Shown here in pieces: positions 1 through 8,300 of a DNA stretch of 12,813 nucleotides (its first letter is position 1; the number at the start of each line of letters is the position of its first letter). The notes under the pieces were generated by a model that did not search any database, had not been told where the DNA came from, and saw only the letters and a program-made list of their open reading frames with translations. This stretch comes from Bacteroidales bacterium. GTDB taxonomy: Bacteria > Bacteroidota > Bacteroidia > Bacteroidales > VadinHA17. The stretch lies in assembly GCA_029935275.1 (NCBI GenBank), contig JAOZKQ010000030.1:1-12813 (forward strand). Reading direction: 5' to 3'. The position numbers and the translations under genes were made by a program.

Positions 1-787
1 CATCAAGGCCATGTTTATCAATATTCAAAGCCTCTAAGGAGTATTTTGTAATTTCAATATTAATTTTTCCATCCCCTTTAACCTGGGCAAAATCTCTAAC
101 TCTGCGTAAAAGAGCATTAGCAATTCTTGGTGTACCCCGGCTCCGGGACGCAATTTCAACCGCTGCTTGTTCATTTATAGCAACCTTCAAAATTTTAGAT
201 GATCGTTTTACAATTTTTGTTAAAACATCAGTATGATAGTATTCTAAATGAAGTGTTATCCCAAACCTGGCACGCAGGGGACTGGTAAGTAAACCTGAAC
301 GTGTAGTAGCACCAATAAGCGTAAAAGGGTTCAATTCCAGTTGCACACTTCTGGCTCCCGGACCTTTATCAATCATTATATCAATTCTGTAGTCTTCCAT
401 TGCAGAATAAAGATATTCTTCTACAACGGGACTCAGTCGATGTATCTCATCAATAAACAGAACATCATTTTTATCCAGACTTGTAAGTAAACCTGCCAGA
501 TCTCCCGGCTTATCCAATACCGGGCCGGAAGTAACTTTTAGCTGTACATTTAATTCATTTGCTACAATATTAGCCAATGTGGTTTTACCTAATCCAGGAG
601 GTCCATGAAACAAAGTATGATCAAGGGCTTCATTTCTTTGATAGGCAGCTAATACAAAAACTTTAAGGTTTTCTACTAATTTTTTCTGTCCACTAAAATC
701 ATTAAACTCAAGAGGCCGTAACTTTATTTCATCTTCTGATTTTTTTTCCGCTAAATCTTCAATTCTTATATCTAAATTATTTTCCAT
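1..787 (-). CDS. ruvB: RuvB, Holliday junction branch migration ATPase (partial, C-terminus beyond window)
   Basis: Motor subunit of the RuvAB complex, which drives ATP-dependent branch migration of Holliday junctions in the cytoplasm during recombination and repair. About 262 N-terminal residues are present of a usual 330-345; the winged-helix DNA-binding end lies off the left edge. Visible are the typical N-terminal 'LRP..F.DF.GQ' segment, Walker A GPPGLGKTT (residues 62-70), Walker B LFIDEIHRL, the sensor and arginine-finger stretch GATTRSGLLTSPLRARFG, and the sensor-2 region RSRGTPRIANALLRRVRDFA. The ATG at 785-787 is chosen because translation from it (MENNLDIRIEDLAE) gives a normal RuvB N-terminus. 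The start lies inside the end of the upstream repeat-protein gene (11-bp overlap), which suggests translational coupling. No ruvA is visible. The family call is secure. Confidence 0.97.
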   Translation of the reverse strand, partial: MENNLDIRIEDLAEKKSEDEIKLRPLEFNDFSGQKKLVENLKVFVLAAYQRNEALDHTLFHGPPGLGKTTLANIVANELNVQLKVTSGPVLDKPGDLAGLLTSLDKNDVLFIDEIHRLSPVVEEYLYSAMEDYRIDIMIDKGPGARSVQLELNPFTLIGATTRSGLLTSPLRARFGITLHLEYYHTDVLTKIVKRSSKILKVAINEQAAVEIASRSRGTPRIANALLRRVRDFAQVKGDGKINIEITKYSLEALNIDKHGLD

Positions 788-2381
788 CCAATGTTTTTAT
801 TCTTTTTACATCTTCTTTTAAATTAACTTTAACTCCATTTATGCTTTTTTCTATATCATCTTTATAACTAATAGTAAGGATTATATTTCCATTCTCATCA
901 TATTTTTTCCATGTTTTTTCTTTACTACCCATTCTATAATATTGTTCCTCTTTAAGTGATTTATTTTGAAAATAATATTTGTGTCTGCCATCCGGCATTC
1001 CCTGAACAAAATTACCAGAGTATTTTAAAGTACCATCCTTATAATAATACTTCCATATACCTTCCCTTAGTCCGGTAATATAATTACCTTCTTCTACCTG
1101 ATCACCCGAATTATAGTACCATTTATCTTCTTTTTCACCATTAATGTAATCACCTTTTGCAATAACATCTCCCAATTCGGAATATTCAACCGATGAACCT
1201 TCCTCTGCTCCTATAAAATATTCTTCCTCACGATGTATGCTTCCATCAACATAATACCAGCTCCAGAAACCATGGTATTTATCATTTCTAAATACACCTG
1301 TTTGTTCTACTTTTCCATCTTTTCTATAAAAATTCCAATTTCCTGTTTTATTATTTCCTTCATATTTTCCAGCATCTTTTAATTCACCACTTGAATAAAA
1401 GTCTTTCCAGTCTCCGGTTTTTTCACCATTTTCGTTTACAATTCCAATTGAAACAACAGTACCTTGATTATCATAAATTTTAGAACTTATCACAGTGCCA
1501 TCTGCAGCATAATTACGATGGATCCCAACCGGAATATTTTCTCTAAATGGACCACTAAAAATCAGATTTCCATTATCATCGTATTCATTACGAATTTCAA
1601 GATTTTCAGATTCATTTGGTTTTTCATTAACTACTTTACCATTTTCATATCTGATAGCAAATTTAAGATTTCCATTCCTGTCATACTCCTTAAAGTAACC
1701 ATTTAACTCATCATTTACATAATTCTTTTCGAAATGAATCTTGCCATTAGGATAAAATTCTTTCCAAACACCCTGCTTTAATTTCTTTTTACCTATTCTA
1801 TTTACTTTTTGTCTGCTGGTTAAGTAATTATTCCGATACTCAAGAATTGTTATTATTTGTCCTTTCTTATCATACTCAAACGAAATACCCTGTTTTTTAC
1901 CTTCTATATAATTTATCGTTTGTTTTATATTTTTCTTATCATAATAATAGTATGATATACCTTCAATTTTATCGTTTACATATAATTCCTTTGAAGCTAT
2001 ATACCCAATTCCCGGATTATTAATATCATATTCATACTTATAATAATATCCATTTTTCTTTCCATAATTATAATTGATTTTTTCAAGTGTATCACCTACA
2101 TGATTATAAAAAATCCATATACTATCCAATAAATAATTTGATCTTTTACCTTCTGATTTAATAACACCTGTCACATAATAAGTCTTCCAAAATCCATCAG
2201 GTGTTCCATCTTTCATATTTCCTTCACTGGAAACTTTGCCATTTGGATAAAAGAATTTATTATAACCATTTGAAATCACTTTCTGTGCAAATATATTATT
2301 TGCAAATACCATAAAAAAAATTATTAATATGATATAAACACTTAATCTTTTAAAAATACTATTTAAATTTTTCTTAAACAT
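777..2381 (-). CDS. Exported MORN-like (YwqK-type) repeat protein
   Basis: A 534-residue protein made almost wholly of degenerate repeats of about 22-24 residues with the core pattern 'W..YY.DG.L...G.Y..G...G'. I count roughly 18 copies from residue 43 to the C-terminus, for example FFYPNGKVSSEGNMKDGTPDG and IWKYYYKDGTLKYSGNFVQG. This is the MORN_2 / 'YwqK family antitoxin' repeat type, common in Bacteroidota; the antitoxin label is a database name, and no toxin gene lies beside it. The N-terminus (basic start, hydrophobic residues about 14-30, then FAQ) is a good signal peptide with cleavage near residue 33, so an extracytoplasmic location is likely. The gene starts 18 bp after nadA and overlaps ruvB by 11 bp, so it sits within one transcription unit. 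Such repeats usually form beta-hairpin scaffolds for binding; the ligand cannot be read from the sequence. Confidence 0.85.
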   Translation of the reverse strand: MFKKNLNSIFKRLSVYIILIIFFMVFANNIFAQKVISNGYNKFFYPNGKVSSEGNMKDGTPDGFWKTYYVTGVIKSEGKRSNYLLDSIWIFYNHVGDTLEKINYNYGKKNGYYYKYEYDINNPGIGYIASKELYVNDKIEGISYYYYDKKNIKQTINYIEGKKQGISFEYDKKGQIITILEYRNNYLTSRQKVNRIGKKKLKQGVWKEFYPNGKIHFEKNYVNDELNGYFKEYDRNGNLKFAIRYENGKVVNEKPNESENLEIRNEYDDNGNLIFSGPFRENIPVGIHRNYAADGTVISSKIYDNQGTVVSIGIVNENGEKTGDWKDFYSSGELKDAGKYEGNNKTGNWNFYRKDGKVEQTGVFRNDKYHGFWSWYYVDGSIHREEEYFIGAEEGSSVEYSELGDVIAKGDYINGEKEDKWYYNSGDQVEEGNYITGLREGIWKYYYKDGTLKYSGNFVQGMPDGRHKYYFQNKSLKEEQYYRMGSKEKTWKKYDENGNIILTISYKDDIEKSINGVKVNLKEDVKRIKTLDGK

Positions 2382-2399
2382 TTAACAAAACTAAAAAAT

Positions 2400-3404
2400 T
2401 TAAAGACCCAGTTTCTCAGATATTTCCAACATTCTTTTAATAGGTTTAACAGCTATATTTATTACTTTTCTATCCATCAAAATTTCTGGTTGTTCATATT
2501 TTAAAGAAGAATATATTTTCTTTAATGAAATCAATTTCATATACTTACAATCATTACATGCACAAGTAGAATCTTTAGGAGGAGCAGGGATAAAAAGCTT
2601 TTCAGGATTCTTTTTGATCATTTGATGTAATATCCCGGATTCAGTTGCAACAATATATTCACTGCTATTATCCTTATCCGTAAAATTTAATAAAGAAGAA
2701 GTAGAACCTATATGATCAGCTAAAACTAATACAGGTTGCTCACATTCCGGATGTGCTATAACTTTAGCATTTGGATGTTCTTTCTTCAACTCTATAATTC
2801 TTTCTACTGAAAATTTTTCATGAACATGACAGGCCCCATCCCATATTAACATATCCCTGCCAGATAAACTTTTAATATAATTTCCTAGATTACGGTCAGG
2901 AGCAAATATAATTTTTTCAGCTTTTGGAAGTGATTCTACAATCTGCAAAGCATTTGAAGAAGTACAAACAATATCGGTCAAAGTTTTTATTTCTGCAGTT
3001 GTATTTACATAAGAAATTACTGTATGGTCAGGATACTGCTTTACAAATTTTTCAAAACTATCAGCAGGACAAGAATCAGCCAGAGAACAACCAGCATTTA
3101 AATCAGGTATAATAACTTTTTTATCAGGTGATAAAATTTTGGCCGTTTCAGCCATAAAGTGAACTCCGGCAAAAATAATAATATCAGCTTTAGTTTTAGC
3201 AGCTTCCTGGGCTAAAGCTAAACTATCACCCACAAAATCAGCAATATCCTGTACCTCTGCTTCTTGATAAAAATGAGATAAAATAACTGCATTTTTTTCT
3301 AAAGCCATTTTTTTTATCTCTTTGACAATATCAATAGAAGTATCAAAATTTTCTTTTATGTAGCCAAATTCTTTAATGCTATTAACAATTTCTTTCTCTT
3401 TCAT
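2400..3404 (-). CDS. nadA: Quinolinate synthase A
   Basis: A cytosolic [4Fe-4S] enzyme that condenses iminoaspartate with dihydroxyacetone phosphate to quinolinate in de novo NAD synthesis. The 334 residues match the usual length. Diagnostic motifs appear in order: LSHFYQ (42-47), AGVHFMAETAK (79-89), DLNAGCSLADSCPA (101-114), the DGACHVHEKF block, HPECEQPV (218-225), ATESGILHQM (253-262) and the CACNDC cluster (281-286). By family comparison the three cluster ligands are Cys106, Cys192 and Cys286. The start is the ATG at 3402-3404. No nadB or nadC lies beside it, which is a little unusual because these often cluster. It is the first gene of a leftward unit with the repeat protein and ruvB; its promoter should lie in the AT-rich gap upstream. 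Confidence 0.97.
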   Translation of the reverse strand: MKEKEIVNSIKEFGYIKENFDTSIDIVKEIKKMALEKNAVILSHFYQEAEVQDIADFVGDSLALAQEAAKTKADIIIFAGVHFMAETAKILSPDKKVIIPDLNAGCSLADSCPADSFEKFVKQYPDHTVISYVNTTAEIKTLTDIVCTSSNALQIVESLPKAEKIIFAPDRNLGNYIKSLSGRDMLIWDGACHVHEKFSVERIIELKKEHPNAKVIAHPECEQPVLVLADHIGSTSSLLNFTDKDNSSEYIVATESGILHQMIKKNPEKLFIPAPPKDSTCACNDCKYMKLISLKKIYSSLKYEQPEILMDRKVINIAVKPIKRMLEISEKLGL

Positions 3405-3888
3405 TATTAATATTAATAAAAATTTAATCTATTATAATGAATAATATATGCTGTTAATACAGTTGATAAAATTAATGAAATTCAATATGTTTTTTATCAA
3501 TAGATAATTAACTGGTTTTTCAACAATTTAAATTATTGAAAATCAAATTATACAAAAGTAATTAACGTTTTGTTAATAATTGTTAGTTTTTAATAATCTT
3601 TAATTTCAGATAAAATAATTGTTAGATAATTGTTAAAATCTTAGAGGACAAAAATGAAAAGTTTTTATTGAAAATATCTAAAAATTGATTATAGAATTTT
3701 ATTTTTTAAACTTTAGATATAATTAATTAAAAAAATTGCAAGAGTTATTAACACTATTTCACATAATTATTATCAAATATTATTCCAAAAACTATTTTAA
3801 TGCATGGAAAAATTGGTGAATTATGAAGTAAAGCATATTTTTGACAAATATTTATAATATTAGCCATAATTGTTTATTTTATAATTAA
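3405..3888. promoter_or_regulatory. Divergent AT-rich intergenic region between nadA and rpiB
   Basis: This 484-bp stretch has no credible gene and must hold the promoters of the leftward nadA unit and the rightward rpiB-Rrf2 unit. It is clearly more AT-rich than the genes around it. It contains a cluster of repeated decamers (listed separately), a small dyad with ATTAAC / GTTAAT arms (3561-3577), a CTGT / ACAG dyad (3451-3462) near nadA, and a TTGACA at 3841 about 48 bp before the rpiB start. I could not place a convincing Bacteroidota promoter (TTTG ... TAnnTTTG) with proper spacing on either strand. A five-codon reading frame at 3654-3671 follows an AGAGGA motif but is probably chance. Confidence 0.5.
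3576..3635. repeat. Three copies of ATAATTGTTA (possible iterated binding site)
   Basis: Exact copies of ATAATTGTTA lie at 3576-3585, 3615-3624 and 3626-3635. The first two extend to ATAATTGTTAG. An imperfect fourth copy (ATAATTGTTT) is at 3866-3875, just before rpiB. The last two exact copies start 11 bp apart, about one helical turn. The AT-rich background makes chance matches likelier, but three exact 10-mers with the same central TTG in 60 bp suggest a binding site for a regulator, perhaps the adjacent Rrf2 protein. That link is inference. Confidence 0.35.
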
Positions 3889-4329
3889 ATGAATATACTT
3901 AAAATTTCAATTGCTTGTGATCATGCTGGTTATAAGTTGAAGGAAAAGCTTGTTAAGTATTTATTATCGGAAAAATATGAAATAAATGATTTGGGTACAT
4001 ATTCAGATCTAAGTGTAGATTATCCGGATTTTGGTCATCTACTGGCAGTTGCATTAGAGAAAAAGCAATGTGATTATGGAATAAGTATTTGTGGCAGTGG
4101 AAATGGAATAAATATGGTAGTTAATAAACATAATGGTATTCGTTCTGCTTTGTGTTGGAATGAAGAAATTTCCAGACTGGCCAGGGCTCATAATGATGCA
4201 AATATATGTGCTTTACCGGGTCGTTTTATTAATTATGAAACTGCTGTTGTTATTGTAAAAACCTTTTTAACTACAGGATTTGATGGTGACAGACATGAGA
4301 GAAGAGTAAATAAAATACCATTAATATAA
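3889..4329 (+). CDS. rpiB: Ribose-5-phosphate isomerase B (RpiB/LacAB family)
   Basis: A cytosolic isomerase that interconverts ribose 5-phosphate and ribulose 5-phosphate in the non-oxidative pentose phosphate pathway; some relatives act on allose 6-phosphate or galactose 6-phosphate. The 146 residues match the family. Visible motifs are the N-terminal IACDHAGYKLKE (8-19), the active-site segment ICGSGNG with the predicted catalytic Cys68, GIRSALCWNEEISRLARAHNDAN (83-105) with His101, and the phosphate-binding end DRHERRV (134-140). Some positions vary from the commonest form, with GNGINM in place of GIGMSI and GDRH in place of GGRH. The start ATG has no clear Shine-Dalgarno. The Rrf2 regulator gene begins 3 bp after its stop, so the two are almost certainly co-transcribed. 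Confidence 0.94.
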   Translation: MNILKISIACDHAGYKLKEKLVKYLLSEKYEINDLGTYSDLSVDYPDFGHLLAVALEKKQCDYGISICGSGNGINMVVNKHNGIRSALCWNEEISRLARAHNDANICALPGRFINYETAVVIVKTFLTTGFDGDRHERRVNKIPLI

Positions 4330-4332
4330 ATT

Positions 4333-4776
4333 ATGATTTTATCAAATACATGTAAATACGGTTTAAGAGCAGTTATCTATCTGGCAATAAATGCAAAAGA
4401 TGGTAAAAAGATAGGAATAAAGAAAATTTCAAAAGATCTGGATATTCCAACACCTTTCTTAGGTAAAATACTACAATCTCTGGCAAAACGAAAAATATTA
4501 AGTTCCACAAAAGGACCTAATGGTGGTTTTGGTATTGGGAAAGATCCGGCTGAAATTTCAATGCTGGATATAGTTGAAATTATTGATGGAAGAGATGTTT
4601 TTGATACTTGTGTAATCAGCTTAAGATCATGCAGTTCAGAAGAACATAAGAATTCCCCCTGTCCTATTCACAAAAAGTTTTCATCTATTCGTAAGAATTT
4701 AATTACATTATTTGAAAATGAAACAATTGAGGATCTGGCTTGTGAAATTAAAGATAATAAGCTGACAGAAATTTAA
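4333..4776 (+). CDS. Rrf2-family transcriptional regulator with three C-terminal cysteines
   Basis: A DNA-binding regulator of the Rrf2 family (IscR, NsrR, CymR relatives), 147 residues, typical length. The N-terminus has CKYGLRAVIYLA (7-18), then a winged helix-turn-helix with the recognition segment around IPTPFLGKILQSLAK (38-52) and the wing KGPNGGFGIGK (60-70). The C-terminal half holds Cys93, Cys100 and Cys110 (C-x6-C-x9-C, then PIH), placed like the iron-sulfur ligands of IscR and NsrR. The protein may therefore sense iron-sulfur status, oxygen or nitric oxide; which one cannot be told. It lies 3 bp after rpiB and ends 18 bp from the convergent VanZ-like gene. Likely targets are its own operon or divergent nadA, which encodes an iron-sulfur enzyme; this is inference. 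Confidence 0.92.
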   Translation: MILSNTCKYGLRAVIYLAINAKDGKKIGIKKISKDLDIPTPFLGKILQSLAKRKILSSTKGPNGGFGIGKDPAEISMLDIVEIIDGRDVFDTCVISLRSCSSEEHKNSPCPIHKKFSSIRKNLITLFENETIEDLACEIKDNKLTEI

Positions 4777-4794
4777 AATAGAAGTATTATAGTT

Positions 4795-5208
4795 TTATTT
4801 AACTAGATATTTTTGCCAATATTTAGATGTTATATAAAAAAGAATTATTGCAACCAGGGAACCTATTAAGTTCGCAATAAAGTCAACTATATTCATATTT
4901 CGTCCTAATGAAAATTGAAAGACTCCCTGTAAAATTTCCATCAATCCTCCCCAGAATACAATAATTGCAAAGGAAATTATTATATGCTTTTTCCTTAAAT
5001 TTCCTTTTGTGTATTTTAAATATCCAAAAATAATTAATAAGGAAAAAATAAAATACATAAAAAAATGAACTATTTTATCTATATAAGGAATGTTAATAAA
5101 TGAAGGTTTAGGTATATCCTGACCCGGTAATAAACTGAGTAAAACAATAACAATCATCCATAAAAAAGAGTAAATAAATGATTTGAGAAATAATTTTATT
5201 TTTATCAA
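4795..5208 (-). CDS. VanZ-like integral membrane protein
   Basis: A 137-residue protein with four predicted membrane segments (about 11-28, 46-64, 75-92 and 108-127). It carries the VanZ-family signature: DKIVHFFMY (44-52) in helix 2, then E91-x2-Q94, and R103...D109...N113...G116 at the start of the last helix. The family takes its name from a teicoplanin-resistance accessory protein, but most small bacterial members have no known role; resistance should not be inferred. The best start is a TTG at 5206-5208. The only in-frame ATG (codon 18) would cut into the first helix, and a stop lies upstream. It is convergent with the Rrf2 gene and divergent from the large fusion gene, with which it shares a 160-bp promoter region. 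Confidence 0.85.
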   Translation of the reverse strand: MIKIKLFLKSFIYSFLWMIVIVLLSLLPGQDIPKPSFINIPYIDKIVHFFMYFIFSLLIIFGYLKYTKGNLRKKHIIISFAIIVFWGGLMEILQGVFQFSLGRNMNIVDFIANLIGSLVAIILFYITSKYWQKYLVK

Positions 5209-5262
5209 ACTATGAACCTATTATTTTATAATTTTATTTTTTCATTTCTTAACTGATACAAA

Positions 5263-5288
5263 TAACGAATAAATTGTATAATTCGTTA
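5263..5288. promoter_or_regulatory. Perfect 8-bp inverted repeat in the divergent VanZ / glycosyltransferase promoter region
   Basis: Arms TAACGAAT (5263-5270) and ATTCGTTA (5281-5288) are exact reverse complements around a 10-nt AT-only-but-one spacer. There is no T-run, and the site lies 54 bp upstream of the VanZ start and 91 bp upstream of the fusion gene's ATG, so an operator for a dimeric regulator is more plausible than a terminator. The regulator is unknown. Confidence 0.4.
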
Positions 5289-5379
5289 CGATTATTTAAA
5301 ATTTCTGTAAAATAAACCTAAATTCTTATAATTGATTTAATTTTCCTATTTTTATTACATAACAAAATTGGCTTTTCTT

Positions 5380-8300
5380 ATGGAAAAAAAGATGACTGTA
5401 ACTAAAATGCTGGAGATCCTTAATAAAGAAAAAATAGATACCTGGTTTGACCTGGGCTTGTTTATTGATAGGTTTAAAGAATCAAATCCTGTTCCGTCAG
5501 TCAGGTTTAGAGGTAGTTATAATCAATTTAAAAATCAAATTGAAGATGGCGGTGTTGGTTTTATAACCTATGCATACTCTGTTGACGGGGTTACCATGGA
5601 AATACTAAAGTATGCTAAAATTTTCAGGACAAAATTCCCAAATATTCAAGTGCATCTAATCGGTGGGGATTTTGAAGAAGAATCTAATAAACTAATTGAC
5701 ACGGACTATAAAAAGTTTTCCTTAAAGGAAGCACAGGGCTTTATTAAATGGGATTTATTTGAGAAGTTTTTTTTCACAAAGCTGGAGAGAGGGAGTAGTG
5801 AATACAATAAATTAATCCTGGATTACTGGGCTGAAGTATTAAGTATTACAGAAAAACTGGGTAATTATGTTGAGAAAAATGAGCTTAGCTTATTTTATCT
5901 GGTAAATGTAGCCTCCAATCCGGGTAATGTTGCTTTGACTTTGGCTATTGTTTTTATTGCTGAATATCTGGGTATTCCTGTTATTAATAATAATCATGAT
6001 TTTTATTGGGAAGGTGGAAATAGTGAAATAAATAGAATTGAAAAAGAACTGGATCCTGGTCCACGCGATTTTTTCTTTACCAATGCTCATTTGGGGGAAT
6101 TCTTTTCACAAATTGAAGTACTTTTTCCCTGGGAATCCCGGTCCTGGCTTACAGTAAATATTAATGAAGAACAATCAGTTCATGTAATTAAAGAAAATGG
6201 TCATAACCCGGCTAATGTATCTTTAATTGGAACAGCTGTTGATGTAGCTGAATATAAAAATACGAGTAAGCGGAAAAAAATTAATACTTTTTATCAGTTT
6301 GAAAGAGTGTTAAGCCGGTATAAAAATACGCTTGTTTCATGGTCTGTTAAGGATATTATTGTAAAAAACCTGATTGATCCGGATAATATCAGCCCTATTT
6401 TGATAGGGTCAAAAAATACCAGATCTATTAAGAACTTTATGGCAGAGAATATCATTTTTCTTCAGCCCACCAGGGTCATTGACCGGAAACGTATTGAAGT
6501 TGGTTTTGAATTGATTAAAAAATTATTCCAAAAACAAGAATTTAGGAATAAATTTAATGAAGCCCCAAAATTGAAATTAACTATTTTAGTTACCGGGCCA
6601 ATTGCCGGTGGCCATTCTGATTATTTTTTCGGGCTTATTAAACAATTTGATAAGTTTATAAACGAACTGGATACTCAATATAGAAGTAAAATTTACCTTG
6701 CTTTTTTATTCAGTGAGCTTGATAAAGAAAGATTTAAAAAACAGTTTGAAAAACCTGCAGGGATTGTAGATCTTTATAATATAGCTTCCCTGGTTTTGTT
6801 ACCCAGTGAAACTGAGGGCAGAGGGCTTCCTATTATTGAGGCATCCGCCTGTGGTAGCCCGGTTTTTTGCCGCAGATATTATCCTGAACATGTTTATGCT
6901 GAAGTTATAGGTGAACATTTACCGGAGAAAGAAAGATTAAATGTTATTGATTTTGAAGATGATAAAATTAATGATAAGCAACTTTATAGAATTATTGAAG
7001 AAGTTTTTTATCCGCATATTGCAAGTCATGTTTTAAGACATAATCAAAAAGTGGTAGAAAACCGTTACAGTCTGGAAGCCTTAACTAAGAACCTGAAGGG
7101 AATTTTTTATCAGCTTTTTTTGCAATTGAAATCCAATTCTACTAATAAAAGTAATGTAAAACATGAACTTGAAAGCTATAATAAAAGAGTTAATTTTAGT
7201 AATGAAGATCTAAAGGCCTTAATGAATACAGAGAAAAGACATTATTTGCCTGGTTTTAACCGTTTGGCTTATATGCTTAATATTAAATCACTTATTGACC
7301 CCAGTGCTTTCCGTGCCGAAGAGTCACAAATCAAAGGAAGATTATATGCCTTCGCACACGATATGTTTGTGGATGATCCTGAGTATAAATCTATTCCTGA
7401 GGTTAAAAAACATGAATTTTTCAATTCTATTGATAATATTTTCAGGATACAGGATGGAGAGCTTGGAATTCAACATGACCATTCATTTGCATACCGGCAC
7501 AGGAACTGTAAAAATTACCCATACAGAAATTTTACTTACCAGGAACTTACGGGCCTTGTAAATATATTGTACCATAAAATTATTCAGCCTGAATTGCATT
7601 ATAAAATTGATAAAGGGAATCATTTCTTTACTGACTGGAACCTGGCGTTGTCACAACTTACTGCCAGCACAGAACTGATGATTGATGACAGGGATGTACT
7701 GATTAAGAAAATGAAACAAAATATTCCTTTGGGAGTATTCTCAGGTAAATATGTTAAACATGAGCTGGAATTTTTTGTATTACAGGCTATCCGCTCCCGG
7801 TATAATTTAAAGTTGCAGGAAGAGCTAACAGAGGAGGTTATTTTAGCAAATAAGAAAAGCATAGAACCGGTATATTTATTTTTACGTGAGACTCCTATAA
7901 GGGGAGCTGCTTCTGCAAAAGAAATAGTTCAATACATTGAACAGGGCTTTGATGATGAATTGAAATTATTATTAAAATATGGACTATTAAAAATTGTTAA
8001 AACAAAACAATGGTGTGTAGGTATTCATTTCCCCCAAATGGGGGAAGAGGCCTTAAAAACATTGAATTACATAAGAGAAGAAAAAGGTTTGTTAATATCC
8101 CATCACAGGAATGCTGCTGTAATGACAGATATTGTTGATATTGACAGAGTTCATATTGACAGGGTTATTGATCCTTTGATGGCAAACATTATGGGTATCC
8201 CGGAAGGATCAGGTTATATTCAGTTTGTTCCTGCCAGTGTGCGTACCAGCCTGGCTTATCCTACACCGGTCCAAACCGCATTAGATTTTCATAAAGCATT

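Noticed and set aside
777..2381. Antitoxin role for the MORN-like repeat protein
   Set aside because: The label comes from repeat similarity only. The protein has a signal peptide and there is no neighbouring toxin-like gene.
3654..3671. Five-codon reading frame (MKSFY) after an AGAGGA motif, considered as a leader peptide
   Set aside because: Strong Shine-Dalgarno motifs are not the rule in this group, no attenuator-like hairpins follow, and such a short frame is expected by chance.
3841..3858. TTGACA followed by TATAAT, considered as a sigma70 promoter for rpiB
   Set aside because: The two hexamers are only 6 bp apart instead of about 17, and Bacteroidota use a different promoter consensus.
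5368..5370. TTG as the start of the fusion gene
   Set aside because: An ATG follows only four codons later (5380) and a further ATG lies at 5392; the TTG has no supporting ribosome-binding signal.
7295..7862. Two open frames of 80-88 codons overlapping the large fusion gene, one on each strand
   Set aside because: They overlap the well-supported fusion frame fully and show no family motif; they are shadows of its coding sequence.
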